From assembly GCA_900074885.1 (NCBI GenBank), contig FJUW01000051.1, forward strand, positions 425,177 through 489,176: a stretch of 64,000 bases of DNA, written 5' to 3'. The stretch comes from Rhynchosporium graminicola (lineage: Eukaryota; Ascomycota; Leotiomycetes; Helotiales; Ploettnerulaceae). Positions 1-10,960 of the stretch are shown one piece after another. How positions within the stretch are numbered: the first letter of the stretch is position 1; each line of letters opens with the position of its first letter. Below the pieces are notes generated by a model. It did no database searches, had not been told where the DNA came from, and worked only from the letters and a program-made list of their open reading frames with translations. The position numbers and the translations under genes were made by a program.

Positions 1-22
1 TAAGTAAAAGAGTTATAGATAA

Positions 23-257
23 TATAACGCTTACTCTAGAAAGGTCTTAAAACTACCTGAGTAATAAGACCTTATATTACTATGAATATAAAGTAGTAAG
101 AATCACTTAAGAATCTATAACTAAGGAGTAAAGAAGTAGAGAGAGAATAGAAGTATATATATGAAAAGGGGCCCCTAAACTCTACTCGTGTAATCTCGCT
201 TAGCAGTAAGTGTTTCCACTAATAGGGAGAGACCTCCAAACCTGACTAGTCGTCATA
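23..257 (-). repeat. LTR of a Gypsy element on the minus strand (third copy of the family)
   Basis: This 235-bp stretch is the reverse complement of the LTRs at 2765-2999 and 9638-9872, with the same length and the same termini. Bases 1-22 also match, in reverse complement, the bases just downstream of the 5' LTR at 3000-3021. So this is the 5' LTR of a minus-strand element whose body lies left of the window, not a solo LTR. Differences from the other copies are of the C/T and G/A kind. Confidence 0.85.
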
Positions 258-1500
258 ATAATACTCTAGCTTTCTTAGTCTTTATCTAGAAGTTTAACTA
301 AGTTTTCTTCGAATCCTTCGCTAGATTTATAAGCTATAAAGTCCTATAAGCTCTATTCTGCGCTAGAAGCTTCTCGGTAATCTAGCTTCCTTTCGGCTAG
401 TCCGAATTCTCTCTTAGGTTTATTCTAAGGTTTTTCTCCCTGCTTCTTCTTCTAAGAATAATCATAAGTAAAGTATCTTAGCTTATTATATATATAGTAT
501 AAGCCCTTCTCTCGACGTTTATCTTTCTTAGCTTAGCTCTTAAATCCTCTTTCTACTCTATCTATTTCTATCGGATTATAATAGTTATATTTATTATTTA
601 AGTAAGATTAGAAATTTCCTTAATATTTACTATATTATTATAGAAATTAAGGTTTCTAGAGGTAAGTAAATATAAAGTATCTTCCTTTTTCCTTTACTTA
701 TTCCTAGATTCGTTTATCAATAGTAGTAAACGATCTAATTAAGTCCTCTAAGTTACCTAGCTTATTAGCCCTAGAGAGCTTATCCTTAGTATAGTCCTTA
801 AGGCCTTGATAGTACTAGACTCTTAATCTGCTATCTATCTAGTCTAATCGTATAGAATAATAATAGAACTCAGTAGTATACTTATAGATAGATCCTTATT
901 ATCGGATTCCGAGCAGGTGCTTCTCGTCTTATTCCTTCTTATTAGGGTCTCCGAAGACTCCTTTAATAGTATTAGTAAAGCCTACGAGTATTCGAAAGAT
1001 AACTCGGCTTTTTTCGGTTATAGCGGTAAAATAAGCCCCGGATAAGTATCGATTAACTAAGTAATTACTTAAAGCTAGCTTAATCTAGTAAGCTATAGTA
1101 TTATAAAGGAATAAGGCGATCTATAGAACTTTAAAGGAGTCCGCTTCGAACTTGTCTCTATTAAAGGCGAGGTATATTTAGTACTAGAGGATAAATTATC
1201 CTAGTTTATTACAGTTCCTATAATAGGTATCAGGTAAGTTCATACGAAGTAGTATACTCTTATCGACCTTATTAACCTTATCCGGCTTACTAGTCTAGGA
1301 GCTTTCTCCTATAATAGATCCTTCCTTAGTAGCTATTTCGTTCTTACTAATAATACTTCAAGTGAGATACTTAAAGTATAATATTCCTAGTTCTAACTAG
1401 TACGCGGTATATAAGCTTATTACTTAGTATTAGCTATAAAGTAAAGTAAATAAGAAGTTCGGTTCTTAATTAGAATTAAGACGTTATAAGTAAGTATTAA
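258..1500 (-). pseudogene. RIP-decayed retrotransposon gag relic
   Basis: Read on the minus strand, roughly 690-1300 gives a broken protein with the look of a Gypsy gag (retrotrans_gag): a VFGDP motif near 950-965, followed by a Glu/Lys-rich helix and a run resembling 'TEFYYYSIRLD'. Many stops interrupt it, mostly TAG where Gln or Trp is expected. Its gag does not resemble the gag region of the element at 2765-9872, so it probably belongs to another family into which the left-edge element jumped. No pol or second LTR was found. Limits are approximate. Confidence 0.55.
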
Positions 1501-1935
1501 TTACTATATGAATTTGAGCACGAAGCTCTTATCTAATAGCAGAAGTGCTAGTCTTATATAGAATCTTCGTTCCTTTATACTAGCTACGTAAGACCGTCTT
1601 ACAGAGCGCGCAAGCTCTCGCGACCTATCTAGTAGTCTAGCATATCACGTGATTCTAGATCACCTATAGCTATAATACTATTATTACTTTAATATAAGTA
1701 GATATATAGTACTATTCGCTAGTTTATACTATAACTATATTAGTACCTTTCCTCTAATAGTACTAACTCTTTTCTAGTACCAAAACCCGTCTAGTACTCA
1801 CTACTAGGTGGTACTATCAGTATTCTGGTGCTAGGACGGTTTTAGTGCCAAGAACTATACTGGTTCGTGATATATAAATAAAGAAAGAAAAGAGAAAATT
1901 CAAGAAGATTTTAATCTTAATATTAAAGAGAACGG

Positions 1936-2764
1936 ATATTTCTCTTTGACTTTAGACGCGTAGACTACTATAAATTAAGACTCTTATCTAGGTATTACTA
2001 TATAAGTTTCCCTTTAATTAATTTATTACTTACTAGTAAGATATATATAATACTAACTATATATATAGACACTATATCGATAGTAGCTTTAAGCTTAAGT
2101 CATACCCTATTAGTATAGCTTATTTAAACGAGCCTCACTCCGGAAGATATCTCTTTAAGGTTTTATCTAAAGCTTTAGAAGAGTAGAATATTCAAGATAG
2201 AATTATAAGGTATTATAATAATCCTTTCTTTTATATTAAATATAAATAACTAACTATATATAGTATCACTCGAGATAACGCTAGCTCAAACGATACTCTT
2301 ATAGAAGCTTTTATCAAAGACTATAATATAAAAAGAATAAAGTTTCAAGGAGATATAGCATATATAGCTCATATACTTAATCTCGTTATTCAAGATATAT
2401 TAAAGAATATTATTAAAGACGCTTATAGCGAACTTAATAATAGAGAAGATATAGCAAATATCGAGAATAATAAAGAGGAGGATTTAAATAATAGTAATTT
2501 ATATTCTTCTATTATTAATATATATATTAATTTTAATAGATACTTCTCTATAGAAAAAGATAAGGACTATCATGTTAAGCCTTAAATATTCGGGAGAGAA
2601 TACTAGAGCTTTAAAAAGGCATATAGAGGCTCTAGAGACTAACAATCCTCGCTTTCCGCAATTAGGTAAGTTATTAATCTTTTTATCTAATATTTATATA
2701 ATAATATACTTACTAATATAATTATTAATATAGATCAAAAAATAAGGTAGTCTTCTATAGCTAA
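1936..2764 (+). pseudogene. hAT transposase relic, N-terminal and central part
   Basis: Translation shows the core of a hAT transposase: 'FSLTLDA' followed by stop-for-Trp and 'TTINQDSYLGITI' near 1938-1990, and a second conserved block 'DNASSNDTL' near 2275-2300 followed by 'AYIAHILNLVIQDIL' near 2350-2400. In live hAT proteins the Asp of the DNAS block belongs to the catalytic triad. Numerous TAG and TAA codons make the gene dead. A BED zinc finger was not seen upstream. The Gypsy element interrupts the frame at 2765. Confidence 0.75.
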
Positions 2765-2999
2765 TATGACGACTGGTCAGGCTTGGAGGTCTCTCCCTAT
2801 TAGTAGAAACACTTACTGCTAAGCGAGATTACACGAGTAGAGTTTAGGGGCCCCTTTTCATATATATACTTCTATTCTCTCTCTACTTCTTCACTTCTTA
2901 GTTATAGATTCTTAAGTGATTCTTACTACTTTATATTCATAGTAATATAAGGTCTTATTACTTAGGTAGTTTTAAGACCTTTCTAGAGTAAGCGTTATA
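2765..2999 (+). repeat. 5' LTR of the Gypsy element
   Basis: It is 235 bp long, exactly the length of the 3' LTR. I count about 16 differences between the two, all C/T or G/A and no transversions or gaps, which is what RIP produces. It is preceded by GCTAA (2760-2764). Confidence 0.92.
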
Positions 3000-3039
3000 T
3001 TATCTATAACTCTTTTACTTACGTCTAGGAAGATAGTAA

Positions 3040-5350
3040 ATATCTACTTATATTATACCTCTATACCTAGAGCTACTAAACGCAAAAGACTACGCTATAT
3101 AGAGAAAGCTTATACTAAGTATAAACTTAAAGAATAGTATCTAAACCGAAGTAACCTAAGTCTAATAAATCGACTACCGGTTCTCCGACTTCCTCTACTT
3201 CTTATTCTTTAGCGACTTGTAATACTCGCTATAACCTACCTCTCTCTATAGTAGAGAGTACTCGCGATAACGCCTCATCCGAATTAAGCTCCCTAACTCC
3301 TACTATAATTAACGAACTTACTAAGTCGCTAAACCTCCCCGATAATACCCCTATATTAATAGTAACTATAAGTAACTTATAAGAAGATTACGCTTACTAG
3401 CTATAAGAGGCAGAAAGGAAGCTCGCAGAAGAGAGATAATTAAACGCTAACCTATCTGCAGAACTACGCTAGTTATAAGACGAGTTCCTAGAACTACACT
3501 AGTTAACTACCTAGCGCTCTACTAAGTCTATATCGTTTAATAATATTTAATCGCGTATAATACTACTACTATTAATTAAAGAAGATAACGCTACTCCTAC
3601 GCCTAATAATCGTTATTAAGAATAATCTACCGGAGGAATATTATTAATATTATATACTACGCGTATAGAGAAGATACTAAACTTTCTAAATAAGCTCTCT
3701 AATAGAATCGATTACTCTCTAAAACTCTAAGAAGTATAGATACGTAATACTCTCCGGCGCTACTCTAGCTACTTTACTAATGAAAATCACCGTAAAGATT
3801 AGTTACTTAACTAAATAGAAAGAATAGCTAGAACTTACCTAGAACTCTTATTCTTAGAACTAGAATATAATAAAGAAAGTAATATAATCGATTTACTCGA
3901 TATAATCACTTAACTTATCTCCTTCTTATCTAATCCATACGACTAATAAACTATAAGAGCTAGCTACTCCGCGCTAAAGATAGATTATAAGTAGACCTTC
4001 TGAACATTCTATTATAAGTTTCGTACGCTAGCTCGTAAAGCTAAAGTAAATAATTAATCGACTCTGAAAATAGACTTATAAGAGAAGCTACCTATATAGC
4101 TATAGAAATAGCTCTTCTAATAGTACCGAACGTTAAGGACACTAGAAGAATACGTTAAGGCTATATAAGCTAAAGACTAAGGTTAATTTATTAAAAAGAC
4201 TTACTATTCCGAGTCTTTAGCTAAAGCTAGCGCGACTCGGGAACGCCTTATAAATACCTCCTCCTAGCGCTATAGTACTAACTCCTCTTCTTATCTGTAA
4301 ATTAGTCTTCCTACGCCCGAGAACACTAGTGCGACTAGTAAATAAGCACTATACTCTATACGAAACGATACGCCTCGTGCATAATCGCTAGCGAATACTC
4401 CTTGTTACTTTACGCCTACCTCATACCTACGCTTATCGTTAGCTCGACCTAATACTCCGTATCGAATTAATACAATTAACGCTAATAACGACATTAATAG
4501 TAAGCTAAAAGATAATAATAATAAAGAAACGTATAATAATACCTAAGAGTATATTAAACCGCTAGCAAAAGACTACACCTAGGGAAAGACTCCTTCCTAA
4601 GTAGTATACGAGATATACGATATCTTAACCTTATAAAGCTTCTTAGTAGTTAATCGTTTACTATACGTACTACTCTTACTAAGAATAGACTCTCGTATAA
4701 GCTACCCGCACTTCTCGATTCTAGAGCTAATAGATACTATTTTATTAATTATTCTTTTCTTAAATCCCTTTCCTTCTTCTTAAAACTTTCAATTTACTCT
4801 CTACTAAACGCAATTCCTATCAAAAGCTTTAATAGTATTAATAGTAGTATTATTAGTCACTATACAATACTTAATTTAATAATAGATTATCGCATTTAAG
4901 TATTTACCCCTTTTCTTATTATTACTCTCGGAAACTATAGTATTATACTCGGAAGGACCTAGCTTTCGGAATATCAAGTACTCTTAGATGCCTCTAAATA
5001 ATAGATTATTTAGCTACTATATACTCCTCCTAGTAATATTTATAGCTCTCCGATTAAGATTAAGGACTTATATAAATACTATATCTACTAGCGCTACTAA
5101 TATGACGCTAACGAACGAAACGAACGCCTTAATTAGTTCTAGGAAGCGTATAAGGAATAGCGAAGCGTAACTAACTCTCTTATTAATATTCGAGCTATTA
5201 TTAACTCTATCTCTATTATTAAATAACTATTACTAGCTCAGAAGCGTATTTCTAAGGAGACTTATAGCTATAAAAATATCTAAAACTCTCCCCTAGAGAG
5301 TATTCTATAAGTAACTAACTCTCTATTACTACTGCCGATCAGTTAGGACT
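3040..5350 (+). pseudogene. gag-like region of the Gypsy element
   Basis: The region between the 5' LTR and the polymerase is long and position-appropriate for gag. Around 3390-3520 a translation rich in Glu, Leu, Arg and Lys alternating with stops suggests a decayed coiled coil. No zinc knuckle was recognised. The one open stretch, 4988-5170 (60 codons), is not recognisable as a protein. The call rests on position and on the coding-like pattern with TAG stops. Confidence 0.5.
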
Positions 5351-5399
5351 ATTTCTCCGGCGTTTATACTACTTATTATAAATATAATAAGCCTAAGTA

Positions 5400-8300
5400 T
5401 TTATTACCTAAAGAATAAGAATAGAGTAATAAAGAGAAGTCTTTATACTCTAAAGAAGCTACTAATATATAGCTAAAGTATATACGATTTAGCGATATTA
5501 TCGCTTATATCCCGCGTAAATCTCTACTTTAACTCTAATTAGAAGTCTCTATATTAAAGACTTACGTATAAGACTACGCCTATATAATTCATACTATAGA
5601 TTAATAGTTACTCGGAATACTATCTCGCGACTTAATAGAAGCTACTTAAAGTATAAAAATAGCTACTATAATATTTCGGAAGCGATAAAGATAAACTCGT
5701 ATACTTAGACCTCTTCTAGAGCCTCCTGCGCTAGAGATTTATACGATTAGTAGCTTAGCTTTCTATCTCTTATATAAACGCTAGAAGTCTTCTAATAATA
5801 AGATCTTCTTTACTACTCTTCATAAGATAAATAAGCTTCTTAACGACTAAATCGCAGTTCAGTAACGTAATACTACTATCGTATCTTTAACTATTAACCT
5901 TATAGAACGTTATAAAACCGCTTAGTAATTTACTATTAACTTAAGCGAATTAGATTCAGAACTATAGATCCCTTACGAGTATAGCTAGTAAGTATATATC
6001 TTTTCTAAAGAAGCTAGCGATATTCTCTCTCCTTATTACTTATACGATTACTAAATTAAGCTTAAGGAAAGGGCCGAGAAGAACTTCAAATACTCCCCCT
6101 TATATAAGATATTAGCTAAAGAACTTAAAGTCGTTAAGGCGTATATTACTAATAACTTAGCTAAAGGTTTCATCGAACCTTCTTAAGTACTATACGCTAT
6201 ACTTATTCTTTTCGTTAAGAAAGCTAATAGAAGTCTAAGATTCTATATCGACTTTCGCGTACTTAATAACCTCATAAGGAAAGATTAATATATATTACTA
6301 TTAATCGATAAAACGCTAGCTAGAATCTCTACTACTAAGATATTCACTAAACTAGATATTCGCTAAGCGTTCTACCGAATTCGAATAGATCTAGCCTCTA
6401 AAGAGTATACGACCTTCCGGACCTATTATAGTATATATAAGTATAAGGTACTCTCTTTCAGTCTAACTAATAGCCTTACGATATACTAGCGATATATAAA
6501 TAATATCTTATTTAACTACTTAGATAACTTCTATATAGTATATCTAGATAATATTCTAATCTACTCTAACGACTTACTATAGTATTAATTACACGTATAT
6601 AAAGTACTATAACAATTACAAGACGCTAGATTATAAGCTAACCTTAAGAAGTATAAATTCAATATTACTTATACTAAATACCTTAGATTTATTATCTCTA
6701 CTTCTAGGATTAAGGTAGACCCTAAGAAAGTTAATATTATATAATCTTAGAATTACTTGACTATAGTTAAGGGCGTATAATTATTCTTAAGCTTTTATAA
6801 CTTCTACTAATAATTCATTAAGGACTACAGAATTATTATAAAACCTCTTATATAACTTACTAAAAATAATATATTATTTCGGTTCGCTAAGGAGTATAAA
6901 GATACCTTTAATTACCTAAAGTATACTCTTACTTTAGTACTACTCCTCTACTACTATTAGCAATATCTACCTTATATAATCGAAATAGATACTAGTAATA
7001 GAGTAATAGCAGGTATACTATCGTAATAGCACGATAAAAACTAGTTCCTAGTAGCTTACTTCTCTAAGACTATACTACCTACCGAGCTTAATTACGCTAT
7101 TTATAATAAAGAAATACTTATAATTATATAATCTTTCAGTAACTAGAGATCTGAGCTCGTAGGCGTACTATATTAGATCCGCGTCGTTACTAATTATAAA
7201 GCTCTTAAGTACTTTATAACCTCTAAATAGCTAAACGCACGATAAGCCTAATAAGCTAAGCTACTCGCAGATTATAACTTTATAATTACTTATCGACCTA
7301 AGAAGTATAATCTACTTACTAACGCTCTCTCTCGCAAAACAGATAAATTAGATAACTAGAATAACGCTAAAAGAACTTAGTNTAAAACCTCTTATATAAC
7401 TTACTAAAAATAATATATTATTTCGGTTCGCTAAGGAGTATAAAGATACCTTTAATTACCTAAAGTATACTCTTACTTTAGTACTACTCCTCTACTACTA
7501 TTAGCAATATCTACCTTATATAATCGAAATAGATACTAGTAATAGAGTAATAGCAGGTATACTATCGTAATAGCACGATAAAAACTAGTTCCTAGTAGCT
7601 TACTTCTCTAAGACTATACTACCTACCGAGCTTAATTACGCTATTTATAATAAAGAAATACTTATAATTATATAATCTTTCAGTAACTAGAGATCTGAGC
7701 TCGTAGGCGTACTATATTAGATCCGCGTCGTTACTAATTATAAAGCTCTTAAGTACTTTATAACCTCTAAATAGCTAAACGCACGATAAGCCTAATAAGC
7801 TAAGCTACTCGCAGATTATAACTTTATAATTACTTATCGACCTAAGAAGTATAATCTACTTACTAACGCTCTCTCTCGCAAAACAGATAAATTAGATAAC
7901 TAGAATAACGCTAAAAGAACTTAGTATTTATAGCAGCTACTACGCGAAGACTAAATTAATCTAGTACTACTTATAAGTAACCTCCGGAATAGCTCCGACT
8001 CTATAAATAACTTTAAGCTTATTAACGCCTTAGAAGTCGCCGACCTATTACTAGTCTTTTCTATAGTATAGTAAGTACTTAACGCTAATCGTACTACGCT
8101 ATTATTCTAAGCTTTACAGAAATAAGCTCTCTCTATTACTCCTAGAAAACTAACTATAGAAAAAGATCTTCTACTCTATAAAAGAAGACTAATTATACCT
8201 AACGTCTTATACCTTTACACGCTACTTATACGCGAAGTATACGACAAATTAGAGACTACTTATCTAAGTGCAAAGAAGACCTTATAACTACTAGTATTAT

Positions 8301-9560
8301 AATACTAGTAGTACAGAATCGCTTTAACTATTAACTAGTACTACTATAACTATTATACTTATTAACGAATTCAAGTGCCGCGTAATAAGAAACCGGGCCT
8401 CCTCTAACCTCTACTTATACTATTATATCTATAGGAGTATATTATAGTCGACTACTATAGCTTTAACCGCAATAAATATAGCTATAATAACGTTCTTATA
8501 TTTATTAACTATTTTAGTAAATAAGCAATTAGTATTCTATACTAAAAGACTTCTAATACGCGCGACTTTATAAAGCTTTACTTATACTACGTATACCGCT
8601 ATTTCAGAGCTCTATTAATAATTACCTCTAATAGAAAGCCTTAATTCGTTTCCTGTTTTTAGACTATAGTTATTATAATTCTTAGTACTAAAAGATAGCT
8701 TTCTATAGTAGACTACCTATAAATAGATAGCTAAATAGAGATCTATAACTAATATCTCTAACGTAGATTACGACCTTTTATCTCTTATTATTAAGATAAC
8801 TAGTCGGAATTCTTACATATTATAGACTACGCCTAGATAACTCTCCCTTACGAATCCCTTAGAGATCTCTTACCCTTTGAAGTCGTTTATAGATATATAT
8901 CTCGCGTTAATTAGAATTAGAAAGACCTACCTAACTCTACTATACCTACTAATAAGTTAAATACTTAGTAAGCTCTAGATTATACTAATCGCTTACGTAA
9001 CACCTAGACTACTACTTAATCTAGCTTCTAATATATATAAGCTAAGATATCCTAATCTTATAATTACTTACGCTATAAAGTCGACTTTACTATAAACGAC
9101 CTTATTTAGCTAGATATACGCTACTTTATAAGTACTCGACCTAGTAAAAAACTCGACTTCCTAACTAACGGACCTTTCTATATAATTAAAAAGGTCAGAA
9201 GCTCTTATCATCTAGAGCTCCTTACTAGTATAAAAGTATATAACGTATTCCCTGCTACTAAGCTATAGAAGTATCTAAACAACCTCTTACTAAGATAAAC
9301 CTTACTACTACTACTACTTATTAATATCACTAGTAATAATAAATAGGAGATCGAAGATATACTTATATGCCGCAAGCAGCGTAATAGCCTCTTATACTAA
9401 GTTTCCTAGTTAAATCAAGACGTCGATCTCATATAGTACGACGCTATAGATATTAAATACGCTCCCGCTAAGCTATAATAATTCAACCTTAATAACCTAA
9501 TATAAGCTAGACCTCCTGCTAGACTACCTAATTAGCTAAAAGCTTTCTACGATAGAATTA
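5400..9560 (+). pseudogene. pol of the Gypsy element (RT, RNase H, integrase, chromodomain)
   Basis: The reverse transcriptase reads 'NLAKGFIEPS' (about 6150-6185), 'KIFTKLDIR' (about 6340) and 'YLDNILIYSND' (about 6540-6570), where a live enzyme has YLDD; the Asp-to-Asn change is a G-to-A transition. RNase H begins near 6975 ('IEIDTSN') and runs to about 7340, and is repeated by the suspect duplication. The integrase core lies at about 8400-8900 ('LYLYYVYRYF', 'EIYNQYL'-like with stop for Gln, 'LPYESL'). A chromodomain-like stretch, with 'EIEDILICRKQ' near 9340, precedes the purine tract, which suggests a chromovirus. Stops are scattered throughout. Confidence 0.85.
6839..7925. other. Identical 543-bp direct duplication joined by one N (probable assembly artefact)
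   Basis: Bases 6839-7381 and 7383-7925 are the same sequence as far as I can compare them by eye, separated only by the single N at 7382. The copy covers the RNase H domain and following spacer. In a block where every true repeat has diverged through RIP, two perfect 543-bp copies are hard to explain biologically; an unmerged contig overlap explains them simply. Confidence 0.85.
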
Positions 9561-9637
9561 ATAATTACGACTACTTTAATAATAATAAGGAGATAGACTA
9601 ACGCTCGAGGGCGAGCTTTTTTCGGAGGAGGGGGTAG

Positions 9638-9872
9638 TATAATAACTAGTCAGGCTTAGAGGTCTCTCCCTATTAGTAGAAACACTTATTGCTAAGCGAG
9701 ATTACACGAGTAGAGTTTAGGGGCCCCTTTTTATATATATACTTCTATTCTCTCTCTACTTCTTCACTCCTTAGTTATAGATTCTCAAGTGATTCTTACT
9801 ACTTCATATTCATAGCAATATGAGGTCTTATTACTCAGGTAGTTTTGAGACCTTTCTAGAGTAAGCGTCACA
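9638..9872 (+). repeat. 3' LTR of the Gypsy element
   Basis: It is 235 bp, matching the 5' LTR over its full length with transitions only. It ends GCGTCACA and is followed at once by the target duplication GCTAA (9873-9877). It keeps more C and G than the 5' LTR, so RIP hit the two ends unequally. Confidence 0.92.
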
Positions 9873-9877
9873 GCTAA

Positions 9878-10960
9878 TATACTTAAAAACCTCCTTAATC
9901 TATAGCCTGCTATATTAGTAGTAATATCTACTTCCGATATTAAGTCGTTTAAGAAGTATAGAAATATATTACTTCTTAGCGAAGGAGAGTTAGAGTATAT
10001 ATAAAAGTGCCTACGAATCTTCGATATATTCGTTAAAACTACGATAAAATTATAAGCTAAGAAATATCCGACTATATATTATCTAGTTCCGGAAATCTAT
10101 AAGATATATATTAAACTAGAGACTATAAGAGATAGTCTAAACTCAGTAAGTACTTCTTTATCTTTAATCTCTATAATATAATATACTAATATTTATAGGA
10201 ACCTTTTACTTCGGCTATTAATAAAGGAATCGCTAAGCTCCGAAAGTATTATTTAAAGACTAGTATTACTAAGAATAATAAAGCTTTATATATAAGCTTA
10301 ATTCTCGATCCTCGAATTAAAATAGACAGATTAAGTCTAGTAAGACTTAGTAACGGACTTATAAGCGATATTAAGCGAAAATTTCAAGAGGAATATAATT
10401 TATAAGTCTTCTTTATATTATATATTCTAAAATAAATACTAATTTAAATAATCTAAAGGTTTAGGCTAATATAGATCTCCTTATACCTAATAGGGAGATA
10501 ATACCTATCGAAGACGAAGACGATATATATATATACGAAGAAGAAGAAGAAATCGACGAATTAGAGTCTTATTTAGAAGAAAGAAGATCGAATATTAAAG
10601 TAAGTATATAACCTTTTTTATAATCTTTAATATATATATATATAAGATATTAATATAAGCTATAGATTAAGCCTTTAGACTATTAGGCTATTAATAGAGA
10701 TAGATATCCGATATTATCTTTATTAGTATAGAGATATTTACAAATTCCGGCTACTTCGGCGCCCTCGGAAAGATTCTTTAGTCTTAGAGCTTTAATTATT
10801 AATAAGCTAAGAAATAGACTATCTAAAGATACTTTAGAGGAGATTAGCTTATTAAAAAGCTAGGGTTTTATATTCGACTTAAAAGAAGAGGAGGAGAAGA
10901 TAGAGCAGGCTAATAAAAGAGAAGATTTCTTTCTTATAAGTTAGATTAGAAGAGAATTAT
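9878..10960 (+). pseudogene. hAT transposase relic, C-terminal part with dimerisation domain
   Basis: Continues the reading of 1936-2764 after the nested element. 'IFDIFVKTTIKL' then stop-for-Ser/Trp and 'KKYPTIYYLVPEIYKIY' (about 10020-10115) are typical of the region before the hAT C-terminus. 'TSAPSERFFSLRALI' and 'KLRNRLSKDTLEEISLLKS' (about 10755-10863) are the hAT dimerisation domain. Stops and an AT-rich acidic stretch (10510-10570) show decay. Confidence 0.8.

Larger units (their letters stand above)
2765..9872 (+). mobile_element. Ty3/Gypsy LTR retrotransposon, chromovirus-like, RIP-killed
   Basis: Two direct 235-bp LTRs (2765-2999 and 9638-9872) enclose gag-like, reverse transcriptase, RNase H, integrase and chromodomain-like sequence in that order, which is the Ty3/Gypsy order. 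The 5-bp target duplication GCTAA sits at 2760-2764 and 9873-9877. A purine tract (9624-9634) precedes the 3' LTR. The LTRs end TATGACG..GCGTTATA and TATAATA..GCGTCACA, which fit a common ancestor ending TGTGACG..CGTCACA. As printed the element is 7108 bp, but 544 bp of that is the suspect duplication at 6839-7925, so about 6.56 kb is real. It lies inside a hAT element. Confidence 0.9.

Noticed and set aside
1790..1860. Imperfect inverted repeat considered as the left end of the hAT element
   Set aside because: The match is partial, has no counterpart at the right end and no 8-bp duplication.
4988..5170. 60-codon frame in the AT-rich block
   Set aside because: Lies inside the decayed Gypsy element and is not recognisable as a protein; chance gap between stops.
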